Shown: positions 8,723-16,644 of the stretch, in pieces
Layout of the letters: every line of letters starts with the position of its first letter
How positions within the stretch are numbered: the stretch's first letter is position 1
NCBI GenBank assembly: GCA_021818505.1
Contig: JAKADX010000001.1
Span: 47,432 to 111,431 of the forward strand
DNA: 64,000 nucleotides
Source of the DNA: Pseudomonadota bacterium
GTDB taxonomy: Bacteria > Pseudomonadota > Alphaproteobacteria > Acetobacterales > Acetobacteraceae
Reading direction: 5' to 3'
Made by a program: the position numbers and the translations under genes
Notes under the pieces: generated by a model
What the model was told of the DNA's origin: nothing
Database searches by the model: none
The model's input: the letters and a program-made list of their open reading frames with translations, nothing else

Positions 8723-8828
8723 ACCCTCATCCGGTGCTGCGCGCCACCCTCTCCCGCAAGCGGGAGAGGGAAGAGAGTGCGCTTGCTTCTCCCTCTCCCG
8801 CTCGCGGGAGAGGGCCGGGGTGAGGGCC
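8723..8828. repeat. Dispersed palindromic repeat, copy A (two hairpins, between pcaG and pcaB)
   Basis: Two perfect hairpins lie in tandem: 8747-8770 (11-bp arms, AA loop) and 8791-8814 (11-bp arms, TC loop). Each has the core CCCTCTCCCGC paired with GCGGGAGAGGG. The block is bounded by ACCCTCATCCGG on the left and CCGGGGTGAGGG on the right, which are themselves nearly inverted. A second copy in the same orientation lies at 62753-62862. It is non-coding and resembles the REP/BIME-like elements common in alphaproteobacterial genomes. It sits inside an operon, between two codirectional genes. Confidence 0.85.
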
Positions 8829-8841
8829 TTGCCATCCACCC

Positions 8842-9363
8842 TCAGAACTCCATGAACACGGTTTCGCCTTCGCCCTGCAGGCGGATGTCGATGTGCCAGG
8901 TGTCCGTGCCTGCCGGGTGCGCCATCAGGGTCGCGCGGCGGGCGGGGTCCTCGATCAGCGACAGGATCGGGTCGGTCTCGTTCAGGGCCTCTCCGGCGAA
9001 ATAGGCACGGGTAACCAGCCGGGTCAGGATGCCGCGCGCCATCACGCTCAACGCGAAATGCGGCGCCTGCTGCGCATTCCCTGGCCCCGGCAGCGGCCCC
9101 GGCCGGATCGTGGTGAAGCGGAAGCGCCCGTCGCGGTCGGCAGCCGCGCGACCATAGCCGGGGAACGTCTCGCCGGCTGTTGGACTCGCCTGCCACAATT
9201 CGATGCAGCCGTCCGCCAGCGGTGCACCGTCACCATCGATGACGCGCCCGGTCAGTGTGATCCGCTCACCGGCGGCGCCGAAGCGGGTCAGGTCGGCGAA
9301 TTCAGGATGTTCGATCAGATGCCAGTAGGGGCCGATGGTCTGGCTCGCGGTCGCAATCGGCAT
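8842..9363 (-). CDS. pcaG: Protocatechuate 3,4-dioxygenase alpha subunit
   Basis: This is the alpha subunit of the non-heme Fe(III) intradiol dioxygenase that opens protocatechuate to beta-carboxy-cis,cis-muconate. The 173-residue product begins with ATASQTIGPYWHL, typical of PcaG, then GRVIDGDGAPLADGCIELWQ and the C-terminal DTWHIDIRLQGEGETVFMEF. As in other alpha subunits the complete iron ligand set is lacking; the ligands are in PcaH. It starts 4 bp after the pcaH stop, so the two subunits should be made together. Confidence 0.93.
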   Translation of the reverse strand: MPIATASQTIGPYWHLIEHPEFADLTRFGAAGERITLTGRVIDGDGAPLADGCIELWQASPTAGETFPGYGRAAADRDGRFRFTTIRPGPLPGPGNAQQAPHFALSVMARGILTRLVTRAYFAGEALNETDPILSLIEDPARRATLMAHPAGTDTWHIDIRLQGEGETVFMEF

Positions 9364-9367
9364 GGCG

Positions 9368-10075
9368 TTATTCCTCCATCGCCGTTGTCTCGCGCCCGCG
9401 CAGCACGAAATCGAAACGGTAGCCCAGCGCCCATTCCGGCCGCGTGATCTCGATGTCGAACTTCGCGATCAGCCGGTTGCGCGCCGCCTCGTCCGGTACG
9501 GAATGAAAGATCGGGTCGAGTTCCAGCAGTGGGTCGCCGGGGAAATACATCTGCGTGATCAGCCGCGTGGCGAATCCGGGTCCGAACAGTGAGTAATGGA
9601 TGTGGTTCGGCCGCCAGGCATTGAAGTGGTTGCGCCAGGGATAGGAGCCGGGCTTGATCGAGGTGAACTCGTACCATCCCTCCGCATCGGTGAACACGCG
9701 GCCCTCGCCCTTGAAGTTGGGGTCGAGCGGCGCGTCGTGCTGGTCGCGCTCGTGGGCGTAACGACCGGCCGCGTTGGCCTGCCAGATCTCGATCATGGTG
9801 TCGGGTACTGGCCGGCCGTTCTCGTCCAGCACACGCCCGCGCACCACGATGCGTTCGCCGACCGCCTCACGGCCGCCGATGCGGCTCATGTCGATCATCG
9901 CCGGATACTGCGCGCGGGTGAAGCGCGGGCCGGTTGTCTCCGTCACCGTCTGCGGGATGCGCAGCAACGGCAGCTTCGGGTGGCGCCTGTGGGTGCTGCC
10001 GTATTCGGGGAAGTCGTTGGGCGGTTGCGAGCCGGGCGTGATGTCGCGGAACGGCGTGGTGGCACTGGCGCTCAT
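9368..10075 (-). CDS. pcaH: Protocatechuate 3,4-dioxygenase beta subunit
   Basis: This is the catalytic beta subunit, 235 residues. By comparison with the Pseudomonas enzyme the four iron ligands are Tyr106 (GRYAHERDQH), Tyr145 (GSYPWRNHFNAW), His158 and His160 (RPNHIHYSLFG), all present. The N-terminal GPRFTRAQYPAMIDMSR and the core GRVLDENGRPVPDTMIEIWQ are standard. The start ATG overlaps the pcaD stop as ATGA at 10072-10075, and pcaG follows 4 bp downstream. Confidence 0.95.
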   Translation of the reverse strand: MSASATTPFRDITPGSQPPNDFPEYGSTHRRHPKLPLLRIPQTVTETTGPRFTRAQYPAMIDMSRIGGREAVGERIVVRGRVLDENGRPVPDTMIEIWQANAAGRYAHERDQHDAPLDPNFKGEGRVFTDAEGWYEFTSIKPGSYPWRNHFNAWRPNHIHYSLFGPGFATRLITQMYFPGDPLLELDPIFHSVPDEAARNRLIAKFDIEITRPEWALGYRFDFVLRGRETTAMEE

Positions 10076-10857
10076 GCGGCGGTCTCCGGGACAAGGAAGC
10101 GATACATGGCCGCAGTCACCGCGGCCTCCTGCTCATAGGTCGGGATATGCGCCGCACCGGCGATCTTGACCAGTTGCGCGCCGGGGATCGCGGCGGCGAG
10201 CGTCGCAGCGGCTTCGGGCGGCGTCGCCAGGTCCGCCTCCCCCACCATCACCAGCGCCGGCAGGCGCAGATGCGACGTGGTGGTGGTGAGGTCAGCAGCG
10301 GCAATCGCCTCGGCGGCGGCGGCATAGCCTTCGGGATCGGTGCGCAGCAGCATCAGGCGCAGCCCGTCGGTCGCGGCCGCGCCGAGGGAGGCCGGCGTGA
10401 CCCAGCGCCCCACCACGGCATCGGCGATTGCCGCCATGCCGCGCGCGCGCACGATTGCGGCCCGCTCACGCCAGAACTCCGGCGGCGGGATCGCCATCGC
10501 GGTGTCGCACAGCACCAGCGAGGCGACACGCCCCGGCGCCGCGGCGGCAAGCTGCTGCGCCACCATGCCCCCGATCGAAAGCCCGGCGACATGCGCCTGC
10601 CCCACCCCCAGCGCATCCAGCGCCGCCAGCGTATCCTGCGCCAGCCGCGCGATGCTGCCGGGGCCGGGCATGGCCGCGCTCAACCCATGTCCGCGCAGGT
10701 CGGGGCGGATCACGCGGAAGCGGTCGGCGAGCGCCGCCGCCTGCGGCTCCCATACTCGCCCGTCGGTGCCCAGTGAGTGGAGCAGCAGCAGCACCGGCGC
10801 CGATTGCGGCCCGTCGATCTGGACATGGGTGGTCACGTCATGGATGCGCAGGAACAC
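10072..10857 (-). CDS. pcaD: 3-oxoadipate enol-lactonase
   Basis: PcaD is an alpha/beta hydrolase that opens beta-ketoadipate enol-lactone to beta-ketoadipate. The GTG at 10857 is chosen because GGGAGGG lies about 9 bp upstream; further upstream the frame enters the divergent promoter. The 261-residue protein has LLLHSLGTDGRVWEPQ (oxyanion region), the nucleophile elbow GLSIGGMVAQ and a late histidine in AGAAHIPTYEQ. It ends without a PcaC-like C-terminal domain, so it is not the PcaL fusion. It is the first gene of the leftward operon, 88 bp from the divergent crotonase gene. Confidence 0.9.
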   Translation of the reverse strand: MFLRIHDVTTHVQIDGPQSAPVLLLLHSLGTDGRVWEPQAAALADRFRVIRPDLRGHGLSAAMPGPGSIARLAQDTLAALDALGVGQAHVAGLSIGGMVAQQLAAAAPGRVASLVLCDTAMAIPPPEFWRERAAIVRARGMAAIADAVVGRWVTPASLGAAATDGLRLMLLRTDPEGYAAAAEAIAAADLTTTTSHLRLPALVMVGEADLATPPEAAATLAAAIPGAQLVKIAGAAHIPTYEQEAAVTAAMYRFLVPETAA

Positions 10858-10892
10858 GGTTGGCGGCCCTCCCGCCGGCCAGTATGCGGCTG

Positions 10893-10925
10893 GCGCGGTC
10901 CGTGGCAACGTGTTTCAGACCGCGC
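10893..10925. promoter_or_regulatory. Inverted repeat in the divergent promoter, candidate operator
   Basis: The arms GCGCGGTC (10893-10900) and GACCGCGC (10918-10925) are perfect 8-bp inverted repeats separated by 17 bp. They lie in the 88-bp gap between the two divergent aromatic operons. The place fits a shared regulator controlling both. No regulator gene is present in the window, and chance is not excluded in such GC-rich DNA. Confidence 0.45.
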
Positions 10926-10945
10926 AGCCGAAGGGAACGATCGCC

Positions 10946-11737
10946 GTGCCGCCACTCGCCGTCACCTTGCCGCCGTCGCTGTCCTTCGAGATGCAGGAGG
11001 AGGTCGCGGTGCTGCGCCTGACGCGCGCGCACAAGCGCAACGCACTCGACGACGCGACGATCGAGGGCATCGCCGCCCGCTTCGCCTCCCTGCCGGCCGA
11101 GGTGCGGGCGGTGGTCATCCACGGCGAGGGTGCGCATTTCTGCGCCGGCCTCGACCTTTCGGCGGTGACGGAGAACGATGCCACCGCCGGACTGTTCCAC
11201 TCCCGCACCTGGCATCAGGCGTTCGATCTGATCGAGTCCGGGCGCGTGCCGGTGATCGCGGTGCTGCACGGCGCGGTGATCGGTGGCGGGCTGGAACTGG
11301 CCGCTGCCTGCCATATCCGGATCGCCGAACCCTCGGCCTACTACGCATTGCCGGAGGGGCAGCGCGGCCTGTTCGTGGGTGGTGGCGGGTCGGTACGGGT
11401 GCCGCGGCTGATCGGCACCGCGCGGATGCTCGATATGATGCTGACCGGTCGCACATATGGCGCCGAGGATGGAATGGTGGCGGGTTTCGCGCAGTATCTG
11501 GTGGAGGCCGGCACCGGGCTGGAGCGGGCGATCGCCATGGCGCGGCATGTCGCCACGCTGGCGCCGTTGAGTGTGTTCGCGGCTCTGCACGCCCTGCCGC
11601 GTATCGCCGACGCCGAGCCGCGCACGGGCCTGCTGCTGGAGAGCCTGATGGCCGCGATTGCCGCCGCCGACCAGGACGCCAAGGACCGGCTGCGCGCCTT
11701 CCTCGACAAGCGCGCCGGCAAGGTGGCGCCGCCATGA
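10946..11737 (+). CDS. Enoyl-CoA hydratase/isomerase family protein (crotonase), likely hydroxycinnamoyl-CoA hydratase
   Basis: This crotonase-fold protein has about 263 residues. The GTG start at 10946 has AAGGGA about 8 bp upstream. Fold markers are GEGAHFCAGLDLSAV (oxyanion loop), GGGLELAAACHIRIA (second oxyanion loop with Glu) and PEGQRGLFVGGGGSVRVPRL. The hydroxycinnamoyl-CoA hydratase-lyase that makes vanillin or 4-hydroxybenzaldehyde normally has an AWTAGMDLKEYFRE-like motif, which is not seen. A plain hydratase giving the beta-hydroxyacyl-CoA is therefore more likely, and this fits the thiolase and dehydrogenase that follow. It is the first gene of the rightward operon and couples to the CoA ligase by ATGA. 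Confidence 0.85.
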   Translation: MPPLAVTLPPSLSFEMQEEVAVLRLTRAHKRNALDDATIEGIAARFASLPAEVRAVVIHGEGAHFCAGLDLSAVTENDATAGLFHSRTWHQAFDLIESGRVPVIAVLHGAVIGGGLELAAACHIRIAEPSAYYALPEGQRGLFVGGGGSVRVPRLIGTARMLDMMLTGRTYGAEDGMVAGFAQYLVEAGTGLERAIAMARHVATLAPLSVFAALHALPRIADAEPRTGLLLESLMAAIAAADQDAKDRLRAFLDKRAGKVAPP

Positions 11738-13590
11738 CCGCCGCCCCCACCCGCCCGGTTCGCCTGGGCAGCCCTGACGTACGGTTCGAGCACCTGCCCG
11801 ACGGCACCATCCATGTCCGCCCCAGCGGCACCCTGCCCGCCTACCCGGCCCGCATCACCGCGCGGCTGGAACACTGGGCGGCCCAGGCCCCCGACCGGAC
11901 CTTCCTCGCCCGCCGCGAGCGTGGCGGTGACTGGCAGCGGGTGAGCTATGCGGACGCACTCGCGGCCGTCCGCGCCATCGGCCAGGCACTGCTCGACCGT
12001 GGCCCGTCCGCCGAGCGTCCGGTCGCCATCCTGTCGGGCAACGGCATTGAGCACGCTCTGCTCGGGCTGGCCGCGATGCATGTCGGCGTACCCTACGCGC
12101 CGATCTCGCCGGCCTATTCCCTGATCTCGAAGGATTACTTAAAGCTTTCTGCTATAATTAAAGTTTTGCGGCCGGGACTGGTGTTTGCCGAAAGCGGCAC
12201 TGCCTTCGCGGCCGCTGTCGCGGCGACAGTCCCGGCCGGGATTGAGCTGGCAGTGGCGAGTGCCGCGCCCAACGACCGGCCTGCCACTCCCTTCGCGCTG
12301 CTTGCCGCCACCGCGCCCACCGATGCCGTGAACGCCGCCGCCGCCGCGGTCGGATCCGATACGGTGGCAAAAATCCTGTTCACCTCCGGCTCGACCGGCA
12401 CCCCCAAGGGCGTGATCAACACGCAGCGGATGCTGTGCAGCAACCAGGAGATGCTGCGCACCTCGCTCGCCTTCATGGCCGACGATCCGCCGGTCATCGT
12501 CGATTGGCTGCCGTGGAACCACACTTTCGGCGGCAACCACAATGTCGGACTGGTGCTCTACAACGGTGGCACGCTCTACATCGACGACGGCAAGCCGACG
12601 CCCGCCGGTATCGCCGAAACGGTGCGCAATCTGCGTGAGATTTCCCCGACGATCTATTTCAACGTGCCGAAGGGCTTCGAGGAACTCGTCGCGTATCTGC
12701 GCGCGGAACCAGGCCTGCGCCGCACCTTCTTCGCGCGCCTCAAGCTCATGTTCTATGCCGGCGCCGGCCTGGCGCAGCATGTCTGGGACACGCTGGACGA
12801 ACTCGCCGTCGCCACGGTGGGCGAGCGTATCACCATGCTCACCGGTCTGGGCGCGACCGAAACCGCACCCTTCGCGATTGTCTGCCGTCCCGACGTGACC
12901 GGTTCGGGGATCGTCGGCCTGCCCGTGACCGGCAACGACCTGAAACTCGTGCCGACCGGCGGCAAGCTGGAGGCGCGGCTGCGCGGACCGAATATCACGC
13001 CCGGATTCTGGCGTCAGGAGGAGCTGACACGCGCGGCCTTCGACGAAGACGGTTACTACAAGCTCGGCGATGCGCTGAAATTCATCGACCCAGCGCGGCC
13101 CGAACTCGGCCTGCTGTTCGACGGCCGCATTTCGGAGGATTTCAAGCTCGCCACCGGGACCTGGGTCAGCGTCGGGCCGCTGCGCGCGCAACTGATCGCC
13201 GTGCTTGCGCCCTATATCCGCGACGTGGTGATCGCCGGACACGACCGCGACTATGTTTCCGTTCTGTTGATCCCCGACATCACGGCGTGCCGTGCCGCCT
13301 GTGACGGGCTTGCCGCGGATGCGACCGAGAGCGACACGCTGGCGCATCCCGCACTGCTGGCGAAACTGCGGCACGAGCTGACCGTGCTCGCTGCCGCCGC
13401 CACCGGCAGTTCGACGCGCGTGCTGCGCGCGGCGCTGCTGCACGTCCCGCCATCGATCGATGCCGGGGAGATCACCGACAAAGGCTCGATCAACCAGCGC
13501 GCCGTGCTCGCCCATCGCGCCGAACTGGTCGCCGCGCTGTACGCGGATCCGCCGCCCGATTTCGTCATCTGCGCCGAGGAGTCCCGATGA
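11734..13590 (+). CDS. Feruloyl-/4-coumaroyl-CoA synthase-type AMP-dependent ligase
   Basis: This 618-residue ANL-superfamily enzyme activates a carboxylic acid to its CoA thioester via the adenylate. It has the P-loop-like [15 protein letters not shown] (about 230-244), [26 protein letters not shown] and [11 protein letters not shown]. The N-terminal half ([37 protein letters not shown]) follows the feruloyl-CoA synthase family. Codons at 12138-12167 are strikingly AT-rich (TTA AAG CTT TCT GCT ATA ATT AAA GTT TTG) in a gene otherwise near 70% GC, yet they encode a conserved segment. It is coupled by ATGA overlaps to the crotonase before and the thiolase after. 4-Coumarate is the likeliest substrate, given PobA; this is inferred. 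Confidence 0.88.
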   Translation: MTAAPTRPVRLGSPDVRFEHLPDGTIHVRPSGTLPAYPARITARLEHWAAQAPDRTFLARRERGGDWQRVSYADALAAVRAIGQALLDRGPSAERPVAILSGNGIEHALLGLAAMHVGVPYAPISPAYSLISKDYLKLSAIIKVLRPGLVFAESGTAFAAAVAATVPAGIELAVASAAPNDRPATPFALLAATAPTDAVNAAAAAVGSDTVAKILFTSGSTGTPKGVINTQRMLCSNQEMLRTSLAFMADDPPVIVDWLPWNHTFGGNHNVGLVLYNGGTLYIDDGKPTPAGIAETVRNLREISPTIYFNVPKGFEELVAYLRAEPGLRRTFFARLKLMFYAGAGLAQHVWDTLDELAVATVGERITMLTGLGATETAPFAIVCRPDVTGSGIVGLPVTGNDLKLVPTGGKLEARLRGPNITPGFWRQEELTRAAFDEDGYYKLGDALKFIDPARPELGLLFDGRISEDFKLATGTWVSVGPLRAQLIAVLAPYIRDVVIAGHDRDYVSVLLIPDITACRAACDGLAADATESDTLAHPALLAKLRHELTVLAAAATGSSTRVLRAALLHVPPSIDAGEITDKGSINQRAVLAHRAELVAALYADPPPDFVICAEESR

Positions 13591-14840
13591 CCCGCGCCCT
13601 GCTCGCATCCTGGCAGGATGCCTGGCTGCTCGACGGCTGCCGCACGCCGTTTGTCGATTACACTGGCGCCTTCGCGCTGGTCTCGCCAATCGACCTTGCG
13701 ATCAAGGCGGCTCGCGCCGTACTCGAGCGCGCGTGTGTCGCGCCCGACGATATCGGTACCGTCATCACCGGCAGTATGGCGCAGGCAAGTTTCGACGCCT
13801 ACATGATGCCGCGCCATGTCGGCCTCTATGCCGGCGTGCCGCAGGAGGTGCCGGCGCTGATGGTGCAGCGTGTCTGCGGCACCGGCATCGAAGCGATCAT
13901 GCAGGCCGCCGATGCCGTGACGCACCGCAACGTCGATGCGGCACTGGTGGTCGGCGCGGAGAGCATGAGCCGCAACCCGGTCGCCGCCTACACGCACCGC
14001 ACCGGCTTCCGCATGGGGCAGGTCGAGTTCAAGGACTTTCTGTGGGAAGCCCTGCTCGATCCGGCCTGCGGCTGCACCATGGGCGATACGGCGGAGAACC
14101 TTGCGCGCCAGTACGGCATCACGCGCGAGGCGGTCGATGCCTTCGCCGCCCGCAGCTTCTCTCGCGCGCTCGCCGCACAGGCCGACGGATTCCTGGCCGG
14201 CGAGATCGTCCCTGTCGCCGACGAGACGTTTTCGCGCGAGGGCCTCGCCGATCGCGCCATCCGCCTGCCGCGCGGCGCCGGGCGCATCGAGGCCGACAGC
14301 CATGTTCGGCCTTCGCCGATCGAGGTCCTCGCGCGCATCCGGCCAGCCTTCGGCGGCGTGCAGACCGGCGGCAATTCCTCGGCCGTGGTCGACGGCGCAG
14401 CGGCATCGCTCGTCTGTTCCGGCAACTACGCGCGCACACGCGGACGCGCGCCGCTCGGGCGCATCGTCGCCGGCGCGGTGGTCGGCTGTCCGCCGGAGAT
14501 CATGGGCATCGGACCGGTGCCGGCGATCAACGCGCTGCTCGGCGCGACAGGCTTGCGCCTCGGCGACATCGACCGCGTCGAGATCAACGAGGCGTTCGGT
14601 GCGCAGGTGATGGCCTGCGCGCGGGCGCTCGAACTCGACGAGGCGAAACTCAACGTCAACGGGGGCGCCATCGCGATCGGCCATCCGCTCGGCGCGACCG
14701 GCGTGCGACTGGCGGTGACGCTGGCGCGCGAGCTGCGACGCAGCGGCGGCAAACGCGGCATCGCCTCGGCCTGCATCGGCGGCGGGCAGGGCATCGCGCT
14801 GCTGGTGGAGAACGCGGACCCGACAGAGGGGACATCCTGA
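13587..14840 (+). CDS. Thiolase (acetyl-CoA C-acyltransferase family)
   Basis: This thiolase has 417 residues. The acylated cysteine is Cys97 in QRVCGTGIEAI, the catalytic histidine is in NGGAIAIGHPLGATG and the second cysteine is in ACIGGGQGIAL. INEAFGAQVMA is the standard C-terminal domain signature. In this operon it would cleave the beta-ketoacyl-CoA made by the crotonase and the SDR, giving acetyl-CoA and an aryl-CoA such as 4-hydroxybenzoyl-CoA. Its start overlaps the ligase stop as ATGA, and the SDR gene starts 2 bp after its stop. Confidence 0.9.
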   Translation: MTRALLASWQDAWLLDGCRTPFVDYTGAFALVSPIDLAIKAARAVLERACVAPDDIGTVITGSMAQASFDAYMMPRHVGLYAGVPQEVPALMVQRVCGTGIEAIMQAADAVTHRNVDAALVVGAESMSRNPVAAYTHRTGFRMGQVEFKDFLWEALLDPACGCTMGDTAENLARQYGITREAVDAFAARSFSRALAAQADGFLAGEIVPVADETFSREGLADRAIRLPRGAGRIEADSHVRPSPIEVLARIRPAFGGVQTGGNSSAVVDGAAASLVCSGNYARTRGRAPLGRIVAGAVVGCPPEIMGIGPVPAINALLGATGLRLGDIDRVEINEAFGAQVMACARALELDEAKLNVNGGAIAIGHPLGATGVRLAVTLARELRRSGGKRGIASACIGGGQGIALLVENADPTEGTS

Positions 14841-14842
14841 CC

Positions 14843-15604
14843 ATGCAACTCGTAGGACACGCGGCGATCGTCACCGGCGGCGGTTCCGGACTGGGTGCCG
14901 CGACGGCGGAGCGGCTGGCGCAGGCAGGATGCCGTGTCGCCGTGCTCGACCGCGACCACGACCGCGCGCGCGAGGTCGCCGCGCGCATCGGCGGCGATGC
15001 GCTGATCTGCGACGTGGCCGATGAAGCGTCGGCCGCCGCCGCGGTGGCAGAGGCGGCACGGTTGCAGGGGGCGGCGCGCATCCTGGTTAACTGTGCCGGG
15101 ATCGGCACCGCCGCGCGCATCGTCGGGCGCGACGGGCCCATGCCGCTCGCGTCGTTCGAACGGGTGATCCGCGTCAACCTGATCGGCAGCTTCAACATGC
15201 TGCGCCTCGCTGCCGCGGCAATGAGCACGCTGGACGCACTGGACGACGGAGAACGCGGCGTCATCATCAATACTGCCTCGATAGCAGCCTTCGACGGGCA
15301 GATCGGCCAGGCCGCCTATTCGGCATCGAAGGGTGGGGTCGTATCGCTGACGCTGCCGGCGGCACGCGAGCTGGCGCGGTTCGGTGTGCGCGTGCTGACA
15401 ATCGCGCCCGGCCTGTTCGCGACCCCCATGGTCGGCGAACTGCCCGCCGAAGTGCAGACCAGCCTTGCGCAGTCGATCCCGTTCCCCCAGCGCCTCGGCC
15501 AGCCGGCGGAATTCGCGGCACTCGTCGTCGCCTGCATCACCAATCCGTTCCTGAACGGCGAGACCATCCGGCTGGACGGCGCGCTGCGGATGGCACCGCG
15601 ATGA
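14843..15604 (+). CDS. SDR-family 3-hydroxyacyl-CoA dehydrogenase (type II-like)
   Basis: This short-chain dehydrogenase has 253 residues. It has the NAD motif TGGGSGLGAAT (about 11-21), NCAGIGTAARIVG, the catalytic Ser in NTASIAAFDGQ and YSASKGG with Tyr/Lys, then the PG motif IAPGLFATPM. The long insert and the FPQRLGQPAEFAALV tail resemble mitochondrial type II 3-hydroxyacyl-CoA dehydrogenase (HSD17B10). In context it oxidises the aryl-beta-hydroxypropionyl-CoA to the ketone before thiolysis. It starts just after the thiolase stop and overlaps the thioesterase start by 4 bp. Confidence 0.88.
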   Translation: MQLVGHAAIVTGGGSGLGAATAERLAQAGCRVAVLDRDHDRAREVAARIGGDALICDVADEASAAAAVAEAARLQGAARILVNCAGIGTAARIVGRDGPMPLASFERVIRVNLIGSFNMLRLAAAAMSTLDALDDGERGVIINTASIAAFDGQIGQAAYSASKGGVVSLTLPAARELARFGVRVLTIAPGLFATPMVGELPAEVQTSLAQSIPFPQRLGQPAEFAALVVACITNPFLNGETIRLDGALRMAPR

Positions 15605-16029
15605 GCACGCGCACCAACACGCGCATCCTGCGTATCGAGTGGGGCGACTGCGATCCGGCGGGGATCGTGTTCTATCCGCGCTATTTCGCGTTCTTCGACG
15701 CCAGCACCGCGCTGTTGTTCGAGCACGTGCTGGCCGTGCGCAAGGCCGAGATGATTGCGAAATACGGTTTCGTTGGCTTCCCGATGGTCGATACCCGCGC
15801 GCGGTTCGTCACGCCGTGCAGCTTCGGCGACGACGTGACGATAGAAAGCGAGCTTGCCGAGTTCCGCCGCAGCAGCTTCGACGTGCGCCACCATGTGCTC
15901 AAGGACGGCGCGCTGGCGGTGGAAGGGTTCGAGACGCGCGTCTGGGTCGGCCGGCACCCCGACGACCCGCACCGTATCAAGTCGCAGCCGATTCCGGCTG
16001 AGGTGGTGCAGCGGTTCGGGGGCGCATAG
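15601..16029 (+). CDS. 4-hydroxybenzoyl-CoA thioesterase family protein
   Basis: This hot-dog-fold thioesterase has 142 residues, the usual length. The N-terminal motif WGDCDPAGIVFYPRYF carries Asp18, which aligns with the catalytic aspartate of the Pseudomonas 4-hydroxybenzoyl-CoA thioesterase (Asp17). It would hydrolyse the aryl-CoA left after thiolysis and free 4-hydroxybenzoate for PobA. It overlaps the SDR stop by 4 bp (ATGA), so it belongs to the same transcript. The motif matches the aryl-CoA subgroup closely; the exact acyl group is inferred from context. Confidence 0.88.
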   Translation: MSTRTNTRILRIEWGDCDPAGIVFYPRYFAFFDASTALLFEHVLAVRKAEMIAKYGFVGFPMVDTRARFVTPCSFGDDVTIESELAEFRRSSFDVRHHVLKDGALAVEGFETRVWVGRHPDDPHRIKSQPIPAEVVQRFGGA

Positions 16030-16116
16030 GCGGGACCGAGGTGCGGCGTGACGCCCAGCCCCGTCAACCTCGGCCGCGTCCCTGCGTTGCTCGCCGCACA
16101 CAGGAAGGGAACTGCC

Positions 16117-16503
16117 ATGACCGAACTGCGCGTCCTCGCCCCGCACGACCCGGTGCCGGAGAGCGGACACTACATGATCGTGATGCGCCGCTTCGCAGAG
16201 GACGCGCCGCGCGCCGTCATCACCGAGGTCATCACGTCCGATGGCCGCAGCGCGCCGGTGCTTACCGTGCCGACCGACGCGGACGGCGCGCCGCTTGACT
16301 TCGCCGCCGCGGTGCGCGTCGCGCGCCGCGAGGCGGAGCGGCAGGGGCTGGCGGTGCTCTATGCGGTGGACCGTACCGCTGGATCTCGGGAACGCGAGGT
16401 GTTGGAGCACGGCGGTGACCATGCCGTGCATTCCGAGCGCCTGGCCGACAGCGACCTCGAGGAAGGCGAGCCCGGCCCCGACATGCGAGACCGAACGCGA
16501 TAG
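16117..16503 (+). CDS. Hypothetical protein, 128 residues
   Basis: No family is recognised. The ATG at 16117 has AGGAAGGGA 7 bp upstream, a strong ribosome site, and coding in this frame runs to 16503. The product is acidic in its last third (EREVLEHGGDHAVHSERLAD, then DLEEGEPGPDM) and has no signal peptide or membrane segment. The segment APVLTVPTDADGAPLDFAAA followed by a charged helix suggests a small globular protein. It lies 87 bp after the thioesterase and may end the rightward aromatic operon or stand alone. Confidence 0.65.
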   Translation: MTELRVLAPHDPVPESGHYMIVMRRFAEDAPRAVITEVITSDGRSAPVLTVPTDADGAPLDFAAAVRVARREAERQGLAVLYAVDRTAGSREREVLEHGGDHAVHSERLADSDLEEGEPGPDMRDRTR

Positions 16504-16644
16504 CGTGGGACCGGGCCGCGACGGGCGCGGGCCAGACGGCACAGTTTATCACGGGCCTGGCACTTGAACCGGGCGCGGCAAGGGCTTCCTTTCCTTGGCA
16601 ACACGGTGCGCGCCGCCGCGCGCCCCAGCCGGAGAACAGGGACG

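Noticed and set aside
8747..8814. Possible CRISPR array
   Set aside because: Only two hairpins with internal symmetry, no regular spacers, and the same unit occurs elsewhere as a dispersed element.
12138..12167. AT-rich segment as an inserted element or frameshift
   Set aside because: The frame stays open and the residues fit the CoA-ligase family on both sides, so only codon choice is unusual.
14119..14439. Minus-strand 106-codon frame inside the thiolase gene
   Set aside because: Antisense chance frame, nearly all Arg/Ala/Gly.
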